This document shows, in pieces, positions 54,032 to 64,000 of a stretch of DNA of 64,000 bases (the stretch's first letter is position 1; every line of letters begins with the position of its first letter). A model generated the notes under the pieces. The model was not told the DNA's origin. It did not search any database and saw only the letters and a list, made by a program, of their open reading frames with translations. A program made the translations under genes and the position numbers. Source of the stretch: Amorphophallus konjac (taxonomy: Eukaryota > Streptophyta > Magnoliopsida > Alismatales > Araceae); the NCBI GenBank assembly GCA_022559845.1, contig CM040123.1:296348642-296412641 (forward strand). The letters run 5' to 3'.

Positions 54032-56628
54032 CCCAAGACTTCTTGGGTACCTGTTTGTGCAAAATAACATTGCTATGCAGGTGTGCCTTGGGACTGAAAT
54101 AAAAAGGGGTAATGATCCAAGGCACTCGAGAAGAAAACCCCATACTGAACTTTTCAGGTAAACTTCCTACTCTTCTTGCTTTTAGTTTTAATGCATAGCA
54201 AGTTAAATCTGTTTTTGCATCCTCATTCATCATTTGCCATGTGCATTATTTTCTGATCATGCATTTGCTGAGAGTTCTGTGCAAATATCAGATTAAGAAG
54301 GGTTGTCTGTATCTGATGCATACATAGGCTAATTTCAATTGCTTGATAATTGTGTTATGCATAGACTCTGAAAACAAATTGCATTTCGAATTTTCTGAAA
54401 AATCTGAACTGCATATGAGTGTGACTTGAAACTTGTGTGTTGCAATTGATCACTGAAATTCTGAATGGCATATAGGACTGCATGTTGAATAATTATGCAT
54501 GACCTCAATGGTATATAAATGGTAAGGTACCAAAAGGCAGGGAAGTCTGTCTGGAGGTTCTTACTATGTGTGAGGTGGTCTTTTAGACCAAGTGCTCCGC
54601 CTAGTACCATGGGTCACTTTGCTGATAGGACAGTCTGATTGTGCACAAGTCACAATATCATTTGGAATCATTTGTTCAGTTTTCAGTGTAAACATTGCAT
54701 GTTTTCAGGGGGAGTTAGATGCATATCCTTGCATAGCATTCAATGTTGAGTCTTTGCATGCATGTAGTTACTTGCACTGCATTTCATGAAAAATGCCAAA
54801 AAGATTGTCTGAATGTATAGTGTTAGGGGGAGTCAATGCATTGCATATAGGTTGTCAAATGCATACTCACGTGAAAATTCATTGCATATCCTTTCATTGA
54901 TTCCTTTTGACCAAGCCGTGATTATTTTTGAAATCTTAAGCTTCAATATCTCTCTTATCAATTGATAACAATTAGTATCATTTGGTATCAGAATTCTATC
55001 AGTCCTTCATGAAGATTTCAATGGGCTATCTCGATCATAAATCTGAAAACTTTTGAACTAGAAATCTTCTATTATACGTTTTTATGAATATCTGAAATAA
55101 CTCAGGTGGTTTAAGTTTAATGTACTCAAGGTTTGACTTTAAAATCTCTTAAAAATATCTGAAGCATGTTTAATAAACATTAACCATCTGTTTCATGCTG
55201 TGTCTTGAAAACCTCTGAAATCTGCACTTTTGAATGCATGACTTCAACTGATTAAGTACATGAAACTATTATTGATTTGAAGCAAATGAAGTTTTCTGAA
55301 ATGTCTAAAGGGTATTATCTGTCAGAGCAATGACATTGGTCACTGAGAAACACATGTCCAAAGGACTGTGTCATGAGGTGCCTTAGTTAACTCTGATTAA
55401 GAATTCATTGAAATTCAGGCAGAGCAATGTCTTGCACACTGAGAAATATAACTCACTCATCAAGAAATGATTTAGAGTGTGTCATGATGTGTAAATGCTA
55501 TCTCTGTTCATATATAGCATGACAGTTAGTCACACTAAGTGCTTAGGGATATTGGCCTCTGATCAAGGTATATCCTCTAGTTACAAGGTGTGAACTGAAC
55601 TAGAGTGCTCGTAAAATTTGTAGCATAGAAAATTGTTGAACAAATTGAAATATCTGAATATTGATGCTAAAATCAAATTGCTACAACCCTAGACAAAATC
55701 ATACTACTTCATAATTGCTTGATTTCAATACAGATGTATGTAATTGCGAAAGAAGTCAATAATTTTGATCGTGTAAGAGAAAGGGAGATTTATCAAGATA
55801 AATATGAGGGCTTGATTCATTTTTATTAAACCATGATTTTAGATATCAATACAGAATTTTATTGATAAACTCTGCATACATCATGTTTAAACCATGCTGT
55901 TCAATAAATGTCATTCATAAGCCCTTATGATGGAAGACTTTGAAAACTTATGTTTTAGATTTATGAGATTGATATCTCTTTGAAAATCTGGCTGAATTTC
56001 TTGTGTTTGGAGCATCCTTGAAAAATCTGTTAACTGAATTTCTTCTGCTCATGTCCTTAGATCATTGACCTGAACTTCTCTTTGTCTGCCCCTGTGGTCT
56101 CCTTCTCATCTATCTCATAAGATTCCACTTATTGAGGGGGAGCTTCCATGTCATGCATCACTTGCATATCAAGTGGCATCTATTTAGGGGGAGCATTCCT
56201 TGTCATATGCATCATGCTGCATAGAAGGAGAAGAATTGTGCTCTTGCATTCATATTTCTGGTATCTGAATTTACATTCATACCCCTTCCTATGGTTTATT
56301 TTGTTTATATCAAAGGGGGAGATTGTTTGCCAAAAAGGGAGAATGTCATTCAATCAGTGCATGCAAGTTTCTTTTGATCTTCTCTAATTCATGCTTTTGC
56401 TGAAATTATTAAAGGGGGGAGAATCATGTTCTTGCAAGGGGGAGAAATTGACTGTACTTTTATACATGCTTTAATTTCTCAAATTATTTTTTTTTTGATG
56501 AAGTCAAAGGGGGAGAATAATTTGAATCTTCAGAAGGCCTCACATCATCAGAATGACTTTCATTAGAATGACTTACATCATCAGAATGACTCACTGAGTA
56601 TTGTTGCCATCATCAAAAAGGGGGAGAT
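54032..56628. other. Sirevirus internal non-coding region with multiple polypurine tracts
   Basis: No protease, integrase, RT or RNase H motif in any frame. GGGGGAG tracts stand near 54708, 54826, 56136, 56186, 56315, 56412, 56438, 56507 and 56617. Such repeated tracts near the 3' LTR are typical of Sireviruses. A pol deletion is inferred from the jump from gag to this tail-like sequence. Confidence 0.8.
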
Positions 56629-57723
56629 TGTTGTGCCCCTGGCCCCTGTGGTTTGTGGTTTTGATGATTGGCTTTAGGGATTTATGATGATTGGTTTTAA
56701 TGTGACTTAATCACTGTGAGTCACCATGCATTGATGTTCTGTTTTGATGATTGATTTGGTTTTGATGATTGGTGTTTGATGTGAGTCACTGTGAGTCATC
56801 TTGCTGAAATGAGTCATTGTCCTTCATATGTTCAGTCAGTTTATCTGCTTACACTGTGAGTCATTGCAATTGAAGTTCTTACACTGTGAGTCATTGCAAT
56901 TGAAGTTCAGACTGTTTTATCTGCTGCATAAAGTATTCATATGCATTTACAGAGTCTATACATTGATTGGCAGTAAGTCTGTACATTGAGCATCTCTTGG
57001 AAGTCCATACAGTGCATTGCATTGTTTGCCAAAAAGGGAGAATGTCATTCAATCAGTGCATGCAAGTTTCTTTTGATCTTCTCTAATTCATGCTTTTGCT
57101 GAAATTATTAAAGGGGGGAGAATCATGTTCTTGCAAGGGGGAGAAATTGACTGTACTTTTATACATGCTTTAATTTCTCAAATTATTTTCTTTTTGATGA
57201 AGTCAAAGGGGGAGAATAATTTGAATCTTCAGAAGGCCTCACATCATCAGAATGACTTTCATTAGAATGACTTACATCATCAGAATGACTCACTGAGTAT
57301 TGTTGCCATCATCAAAAAGGGGGAGATTGTTGTGCCCTTGGCCCCTGCGGTTTGTGGTTTTGATGATTGGCTTTAGGGGTTTATGATGATTGGTTTTAAT
57401 GTGACTTAATCACTGTGAGTCACCATGCATTGATGTTCTGTTTTGATGATTGGTGTTTGATGTGAGTCACTGTGAGTCATCTTGCTGAAATGAGTCATTG
57501 TCCTTCATATGTTCAGTCAGTTTATCTGCTTACACTGTGAGTCATTGCAATTGAAGTTCTTACACTGTGAGTCATTGCAATTGAAGTTCGGACTGTTTTA
57601 TCTACAACATAAAGCATTCATATGCATTTACAGAGTCTATACATTGATTGGCAGTAAGTCTGTACATTGAGCGTCTCTTGGAAGTCCATACAGTGCATTG
57701 CATTGGCTAAGTGTATACACTGT
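56326..57723 (+). repeat. 699-bp tandem duplication across the polypurine tract and LTR start
   Basis: 56326-57024 and 57025-57723 are near-identical. The unit runs from TTTGCCAAAAAGGG through the purine tracts into the first ~396 bp of the LTR. The breakpoint has the 4-bp microhomology ATTG (56322-56325, 57021-57024). It leaves an extra LTR start at 56629 besides the true one at 57328. Confidence 0.88.
57314..57326 (+). other. Sirevirus polypurine tract next to the 3' LTR
   Basis: AAAAAGGGGGAGA directly before TGTTGTG. It would prime plus-strand DNA synthesis. A duplicate stands at 56615-56627. Confidence 0.85.
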
Positions 57724-60287
57724 CAGTCTCATTTAGAGTCTAAGACAAAGTCTGTACATCGGACTGTTACAGTAATTCTCTACAGACTTCACCGTCTCTC
57801 TCAGCGTCTTAAGCATTTTAGGCTAAGTCTATACATTGCTGCATTGCTTGTATATGTAGAGTCTATACACTACTACAGGCATCAAGTCTATACATTGGAC
57901 CGTGGTTCTTCAAGTCTATACATTGCTGAACCATTCGACATGTCTGCACATTGGGCTTTCACGTGAAGTCTACACATCGGTCTCTACTTTGAAGTCTATA
58001 CATTGGCTAAGGGTCTTCAAGTCCATACACAGTCGTCTGATGCATATTGATTAACAGGAAATCTGCTATGAGGTAGTACATTGTATGTCCGTACTGTTTC
58101 TGTCATACTTCGTGTTATTCTTGTGTTTATGTCCGTGTTATTTCTTTCTTACCTCGTGTCGTTAGCACTTAGTTGCTCATCTCGAGTTAGTCCTCTATGT
58201 TTGCTCTTGTGTCTTCGTGTCAATTACTGTAGTTCCTCGAGTTGTTCTTCTGCTTCCACCGTTTCATCACGTGTTGTTGAAGATGTGTCTATCTCATGTC
58301 TTCGTGTCGTGTTTTCTAGACCTCGTGTCTTTGTCACTTTGTGACCTCATCTCGTGTCATCTTTTATGTCTGCTTGTTTAATTTCGTGTCACTTACTGTT
58401 GTTCCTCGAGTCATTTTTTTACTAGTGTCACTGCTTCATCACGTGTCGTGATAGCCGTGTCACTCTTCTATCTTCGTGCTATTTTTCTCTTTAGACTTCG
58501 TGTCCTTCTCGCCTTGACCACACTCCGTGTCAATTCCTGTGTTTCGTCTTCGTGTTGTTTTCAACTCGTGTCGGTTTCTGTTTTCATCTTCGTGTTGTCT
58601 TCAACTCGTGACGGTTTCTGTTATTTGTCTTCGTGTCGTGGTCAGCCCGTGTCGCCTCGTCTTCAAGTCGTTCATTCGAGCTATTTTGTGCTCGAGTTAT
58701 TTTTCTTATGTTTTCAAGTGTTGTTTCACTTCGTGTCGTCTTCGTTGTTGTGTTTATTATGTATCTCGTGTTGTTCTCTTTTTTACCTCGTGCTGTTTTC
58801 ATCTGACCTCGTGTCATTCTCCATTTATTTCGTACTGAAGTAATCTTGTGTATCTCGTGTCATTCTCAGTACAGTGCATCTTGTATTGCTTTCATATACC
58901 TCATGCAGTTTTAGTTATTGTGGCCCTGAGTGTTAATCGTGTTAATTCCTTGCAGGAGAACAAGAAGGTGGTCCGAGGAAATATTCCCCAGTGACTGGGC
59001 AGCACGTGATCCGAGGCTGAAATGAAGCTGGCTGAGAGACTGCCACGTGGTCCGAATACTTAGGGCTGGAAATGTGGAGGTCACACGTCGGGGGTGATGA
59101 TGATGCTGCTGCTATATATATGAGCCTTCTTCCACAGAAGAAGAATCATCGAAGCAAAAAAGCCGGAAGAGTAGAAAGCCCTTCGATCCAGAAAAAGAAG
59201 AAAATAAAGAAAAGAAGAGAGCAGAGAAGAGAGTGAGAGTGAGAGCAGAAAAAGAAAAAGAGAGAGAGATAGTGCTCGTGTGAAGAGAGAAGAAAGAGTG
59301 AAGAAGAAGAAGTGCCGAAGAGAGCAGAAGAGAAAGAAAGAGAGATAGAGAGTGAGCGAGAGAGCTCATGGAGAAGAAGGAAGAAGCTGCTTGAAGATCT
59401 ATCTTCACTGGACCGTGGATCAGATCCAGGCCAGTCAACTCCGTTGAGAGCCACATTGTGCATTTCGTTTTTCAGCTTTCTGTTTGCTGAAGTTATTTTC
59501 ATTTCGTGTTTTTGTTTTTCCATTTTCATCTGGTTATCTTGTTCTTCCGATTGTCCTGTTGGGGATCGGATTCCTCCTGTTGGTTCAGGAGAAGGGAGAT
59601 CTGATCTCCGGGTTGCAAGTGACAGGTTGTCACTTGTGGGTTCCCTCTGGTTAGAGGAAGGGAGGCTAGTCCTCCGGTTCTGGGCTTGTGGTTGCAAGTC
59701 CAGGTGTCCCTCCTGGTCTGGAGGAAGAGAGGACTGCGACCTCTAGTTTCCAAGTGGCTGGGAGTCACTTGGGTGTCCCTCCGGTTGGGAGGAAGAGGGG
59801 AGGTTGTTCCCCTAGTCAAGCTGTGTGGCAGCAACTGTTTGTAGACTGAGTCTGCTTGGTTCTAGTGTTTGCTAGTGAAGCCTCACTCCGGTTGGGAGTG
59901 AGGGGTGGATGTAGGTCTGGAGGACCGAACCACCTTAAAATCTTTGAGCAGTGGTTTGCTTGTAGTGTGTTCTTCCATATCTCCTACCACCCTTCACAGA
60001 TTGTCTTGAGATTTCTTATTCTCATTTGTGCTGGTTCCGCTAGTTGGTCATTTGGGGGCCAGTTACATATTTGCTCTTTTGTTTAAAAGGATTTTCAACT
60101 GGTTCATCAGATTGCTTGATTTGCTTCCGCTAGATGCTTGGATAGGCACGCTCCAAGTGTTTATATTTGAGTTGAATCAAATTGGTTCTATTCTGTGTCT
60201 ATCTCTAGCATCCAAGTTTTTATTTGGCCATTATACATAGAAGGATACATTCACCCCCCCTCTGTATCCGGGCCTAGCACCCTAACA
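57328..60287 (+). mobile_element. Sirevirus 3' LTR
   Basis: Same layout as the 5' LTR with scattered single-base changes. There is a ~21-bp deletion near 57440 and a few small indels in the purine leader (59200-59240). Ends CCTAACA before the cttgt duplication. Confidence 0.95.
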
Positions 60288-61060
60288 CTTGTCACCATCG
60301 GCAAGACCGTCTACCCTTTCCGGTCCTTGTCACCATCGGCAAGACCGTCTACCTTTTCGACCCTTGTCACCATCGATAAGATCGGTCGCTACCCTTTCCG
60401 GTCCTTGTCACCATCGGCAAGACCGTCTACCCTTTCCGGTCCTTGTCACCATCGGCAAGACCATCTACCCTTTTCGGTCTTTGTTACCATCGGTAAGATC
60501 GTCTACCCTTTTCGGTCCTTGTCACCATCGGCAAGACCATCTACCTTTTCGACCCTTGTCACCATCAGCAAGATCGATCGCTACCCTTTCTGGTCCTTGT
60601 CACCATCGGCAAGACCGTCTACCCTTTCCGGTCCTTGTCACCATCGGCAAGACTGTCTACCTTTTCGACCCTTGTCACCATCGGCAAGATCGGTCGCTAC
60701 CCTTTCCGGTCCTTGTCACCATTGGCAAGACCGTCTACCCTCTTCGGTCCTTGTCACCATCGGCAAGACCGTCTACCCTTTCCGGTCCTTGTCACCATCA
60801 GCAAGACTGTCTACCTTTTCGACCCTTGTCACCATCGGCAGGATCGGTCGCTACCCTTTCTGGTCCTTGTCACCATTGGCAAGACCGTCTACCCTTTCCG
60901 GTCCTTGTCACCATCGGCAAGACCGTCTACCTTTTCGACCCTTGTCACTATCGGCAAGATCGGTCGCTACCCTTTTCGGTCTTTGTCACTATTGGCAAGA
61001 CCAACTACCTTTTTGACCCTTGTCAACATCGACAAGGTCGGCCAGCATTTCCCCAAATCG
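60288..61060 (+). repeat. 38-bp minisatellite, right part (~20 copies)
   Basis: Continuation of the array at 48395-49114 after the Sirevirus. Same A and B monomers. Together about 38 copies. It ends in diverged copies (60985-61040), followed by a single GAAAACCCGAAAAGGGCGC motif. Confidence 0.92.
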
Positions 61061-61505
61061 GGCCCCGGCAAAAACCCGAAAAGGGCGCTTGGGTCATTAA
61101 TGTGATTACTATAAAGTATATGCTATGCCTCTGAGTGGCACTCCCGTCGGCTGTCCCACCGGTAATAAGGCCTATCCCGGATGGGCCTCTCATCAGCCAG
61201 CAGTCATATTTTCGACATTTCTTGTCGGCAAGACTTACATCTGCACCAATCTGGCAACCTCTAGAACCCCGTCACGCGGTGGAGCGAGGCCCCCATCCTT
61301 TCCTTGAAAGGGTGGACGCTCTCCTGCGGCGCAGATATGGGTATACTTCCAAGCAGGTCGCCAAAGTTGCCACAAGATATTATAGAATACAAGTGCAAAG
61401 GTGGACACCTAAAACAGCAAAGAAAACTTGTATTTCATTGCAAAAAGGAGGGGAATGAATACAAAAGGGGCCCTTCGGAGGGGGCGAACTACAAAGGTAG
61501 ATCAG
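61061..61505. other. Tat 3' non-coding region
   Basis: Begins with one copy of the CCCGAAAAGGGCGC hairpin (61067-61088). The rest holds only small ORFs without domains. Confidence 0.5.
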
Positions 61506-62010
61506 CTAAGACCGCTTAAAAATATCTGCAAAGTCAATGAGCTCAACATGTGGAGCCGCTCCCAGTTCACGGAGCTGCATTTTTTCCTCCTGAACGCGAG
61601 TCACCTCAGTCTCTAGGGATGCGACTCGGCCCTCCAGTAAAGAAGACCCTTTGATGCCTTGGACTTCTGCAGCCTCCAGCCGTGGTATCTCAGCTTCAAT
61701 GGTAGCCAATTCAGCTCAGAGTTCTTCCCCTCGGCTACGTAGAATATGTGCCTGAGCAGCTGAAGTTTCAACATGGGCCTTGCTCTTCTGAAGATTGAAG
61801 GACAGAGACGTCAGCTCCGCCTGACAGTCAGCTTTCTGCAGCTTGAGGGCCGCTAGCCGGTCGTTCATCACCCTCCCAAGAGAGTCCCGACGGTTTAAAA
61901 ATTTTAGCAGGAACAGCACCCGCTGGGTCCAGGTGTCCAAAGGACAGCCTAATGCCTACAGCCCGATCGTCAGCCACCGGCGTCGAAAGCTCAGCAAAGA
62001 AAAGGTGCAC
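61506..62010 (-). pseudogene. Antisense coiled-coil ORF of the Tat element
   Basis: On the - strand between pol and 3' LTR. From 62010 down: FAELSTPVADDRAVGIRLSF, a frame change near 61900, then DSLGRVMNDRLAALKLQKAD, LTSLSFNLQKSKAHVETSA and, after one TGA (61716-61718), ATIEAEIPRLEAAEVQG, RVASLETEVTRVQEEKMQL. Leu/Ala/Val heptads with Glu/Lys predict a coiled coil. Antisense ORFs at this position are known in Tat-lineage elements such as Grande; their role is not established. This copy has one stop and one frameshift. Confidence 0.7.
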
Positions 62011-62345
62011 CGAGTGCCCCTCTATGCCGAGAACATCACCGCGCCGAGAGCATCAAAGAAGGAGGCGCGCCGAGACCATTGCCGCGTCGAGATGGGCGTG
62101 CTGAAACGACCAGTGGCACCGGGTAGCTCACCAGGGGTGCTGCAATCATCAGATCAAGCCAAAGATGCTGCTGTCCGTCCAAGTATGCTTACAAAGCATT
62201 GGGGTTATACAAGCAGAATGAGAATTCAGAATCACAAGAATGAACAATGAACAATGAACAGGAGCAGACCTGAAGAAATTACAAAGTGCGGTGCAGTGTA
62301 CACCCGCATGTCCCGTGTCACTCATCCTTCGCTTACGCCACCTGC
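62011..62345. other. Spacer before the Tat 3' LTR
   Basis: May hold the promoter and N-terminus of the antisense ORF. No clear further element. A repeated GAATGAACAATGAACAATG word at about 62240. Confidence 0.4.
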
Positions 62346-62359
62346 GGGTGGGGGGCATT
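62346..62359 (+). other. Polypurine tract of the Tat element
   Basis: GGGTGGGGGGCATT directly before the LTR start TGTTGACACC. Confidence 0.75.
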
Positions 62360-64000
62360 TGTTGACACCTAAAATATACCAGGAGAGACCAAAGCAGACT
62401 CAGGGCTCTGAAGGCTGATCAGAGGTGCGGCTCCTACACCATCCCTGGAAGTTCTGAGAATCAGAATAGAAGAGATCCACTACCCCTAACACTTTGTCCG
62501 GCTAAAGCCATCTCTGGTTAGGCCGCTGCCCAGTGCTGCTATCATTCAGATAGTCAAGCTGATAAAACTATAACAAAATCCAGGCAACCATCTGCCGGCT
62601 GGAACGGATCTTCAGATAATTCTGATGCTCACGGAAAGGGGTTCAGGTAGCCTCACGCTCGGTCGTGAATACAAGGCGTTAGGCAACCTTGGGCAGAGCG
62701 TCTACTCTGATAAGCCCACCACGCCGACGAAGGGAGCCCATTAGGTTGATCCCGGCGCCGAATGATGGAAAATGGGCCAAGCCCAACACGAGTTGAGGCA
62801 TGCCGAGAAGCTTCTTGCTGGCGCGCCAGGCAGCTCTTGCTGAGAGGCTGAGGGCCATCCCTCTATAAAGACAACCCGCTGCCTTCGAACAAAAAGAATG
62901 AACAAGAGAAGAACAACAAAAAAAAACAACAAGAGAGAGGACAGAAGGAGAGAATAGAAGATAGAAGAAAAGAAGAGGCAATAGAGGGAATAGGGAGCAG
63001 TAGCCACTGAAAGAAAGGGGAGCTCGAGAGCCCTCCATAGAGGCTGAAGAGAAGAGAGAGCGGCAGAGACTCGAAGGAAGAAGCAAGGTGGGGTTGGCTG
63101 TCTGACGCCCCGAGAGGCTACAGTTCTTCTCCCCCCTGTTCTGTCTGGATAGTTTCTTTTTCTTCTTTTGTATCTCTGTTTTCAAGCATCTTTGCTCCAG
63201 TAGCATTGAATGCTAATGTAACCCTGTTGTCAGGGATAGAGTTTGTGTATATGTTTTTGGTTGGATTTTCTTCCGAGTTGGATTCGTGTACGCCGTTTAG
63301 ATGAAATAGTTAATAAAAGTGGGCTGAGTTTTTCCCTTTCATTATTTTTCTCTTCCCCTGTATCCGAGGTTTAATATATGCAGCGGCTACCGTAAGCCAC
63401 ATATATCTTATAATTTAATCTTATAGATATGCTGAAGGTTTCTCTGCTATTTTTCCTCACCACCTCGTATCCACATCGAGAGCCTGAGACAGTCTATCTC
63501 ATGGCTTCTCGTCTGTGAAATGAAGAGGGATAGACTCAGAAGTTTCCATCTATTTAATGCCCCCAGTGAGGCCCCGGAGGGAAGGCTACCATCCCCTTGG
63601 ATTATACCCTCTCTATAACCCCCTTCAGTGGTCATCAAACCCTTGAATAAATCCTCTTTACAAATCCCTAAATAAACCCTCCTTTAAAGCTCCCAGAGCC
63701 CCTTTAAGCCTCTGTTCCAAAATCTCCTCAAAACATCGCTGAAACCCTCATTTCAGGAACCCTCCCGGCGTGAACCCCTCTCGGCGCGAGTCTCGCGTCG
63801 AGGGCTACCTTCGCCGGCTGGATTTCTTTTGTCGCGCCGAGACCACCCCTCTTTTCTCGTCGAGACCTCCATACCTTTTCATGCTGAGGATGGCCACCCC
63901 GATATGCTCGTGCCGATGCCTTTTAGCCATGCCATCCTTGCTCATGATGCCCCATCCTTCTGGGGAGAAATACCATCCTTCCCTTGACCCTCATGGGAGC
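62360..64000 (+). mobile_element. Tat 3' LTR (first 1641 bp; continues beyond the window)
   Basis: Direct repeat of 29210-30850 with scattered substitutions and small indels. TATA at 62863-62870. The palindrome seen in the 5' LTR is broken here by one base (63780-63802). Extra bases near 63840-63870 and a missing segment near 63925 distinguish it from the 5' LTR. Confidence 0.93.

Larger units (their letters stand above)
49115..60287 (+). mobile_element. Sirevirus-type Ty1/copia element, gag only, complete with TSD
   Basis: 11,173 bp with LTRs of 2962 bp (49115-52076) and 2960 bp (57328-60287). Both begin TGTTGTGCCC and end CCTAACA. The TSD is cttgt (49110-49114 and 60288-60292). It has an initiator tRNA-Met primer site, a gag gene, and many AAAGGGGGAG tracts, a known Sirevirus mark. 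Protease, integrase, RT and RNase H are absent, so it is non-autonomous. The LTRs look almost identical by eye, so it is a recent insertion. Confidence 0.95.
29210..64000 (+). mobile_element. Tat-lineage Ty3/gypsy retrotransposon with three nested insertions
   Basis: Direct repeats 29210-32313 and 62360 to beyond 64000 are its LTRs. Between them lie primer site, gag, protease, RT, RNase H, a second (archaeal-like) RNase H, integrase, tandem-repeat zone, antisense ORF and polypurine tract. The second RNase H and the repeats and antisense ORF 3' of pol are marks of the Tat/Retand/Grande/Ogre group. Removing the two solo LTRs and the Sirevirus restores continuity at all three points. By eye its two LTRs differ more than those of the nested Sirevirus, consistent with being older. 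Confidence 0.93.

Noticed and set aside
54032..56628. Hidden copia pol fragments
   Set aside because: I looked for RT (YVDD), integrase (HHCC, DDE) and RNase H motifs in the readable frames and found none.

Overview
This window is repeat-rich plant nuclear DNA made almost entirely of nested transposable elements. I see no convincing host gene, rRNA, tRNA or CRISPR array. The plant assignment rests on plant-typical lineages: a Tekay/Del-type chromovirus, a Tat-lineage Ty3/gypsy element with a second RNase H, a Sirevirus-type Ty1/copia element with repeated AAAGGGGGAG tracts, an En/Spm (CACTA) transposon with TNP2 domains, and a Ulp1-type captured gene. The species cannot be named from the sequence. 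Nearly every coding region has in-frame stops or frameshifts.

Layout from left to right. 1-6517 (- strand): truncated Tekay/Del-type chromovirus with integrase, RNase H, RT, protease, gag, primer site and a ~2.5 kb LTR. 6518-8768: end of a related element on the + strand, followed by a rearranged head-to-head pair of LTRs forming a ~0.7 kb inverted repeat. 8769 to about 18900 (- strand): CACTA transposon with a TNP2 transposase pseudogene (14414-18046) and a second gene (8769-14231) whose 5' half is a tandem array of ~117-bp units, each with a ~36-nt exon-like core. That array is split by copia-type LTR sequence at 10316-13318. 19062-20640: 491-bp tandem repeat. 20900-25700: decayed Ulp1-protease gene between clusters of a TATTTGTCACCCTTA-like motif. 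26230-26427: small viroplasmin/RNase H1-N-type ORF. 26563-29209: Tekay-type LTR fragment (-) with nine short palindromic repeats.

The right half, 29210-64000, is one Tat-lineage element (+) whose 3' LTR runs off the window. Its order is LTR, PBS, gag, protease, RT-RNase H, second RNase H, integrase, a long non-coding tandem-repeat zone, an antisense coiled-coil ORF, polypurine tract and LTR. Three younger insertions sit inside it, each with a 5-bp target duplication: two ~2.2 kb solo LTRs of one family (36353-38524, TSD gggtg; 43403-45594, TSD caaga) and a gag-only Sirevirus of 11.2 kb (49115-60287, TSD cttgt) with nearly identical LTRs.

The most unusual signals are non-coding. Monomers of the tandem arrays 3' of the Tat pol gene can fold into hairpins whose stem bases change in matching pairs between copies. 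A GNRA-capped hairpin motif recurs seven times in the same zone. The transcribed half of the Sirevirus LTR carries about a dozen short stem-loops in a row. The CACTA second gene appears to have grown by tandem duplication of an intron/mini-exon unit. All of these come from reading by eye and need covariation, small-RNA or transcript data.
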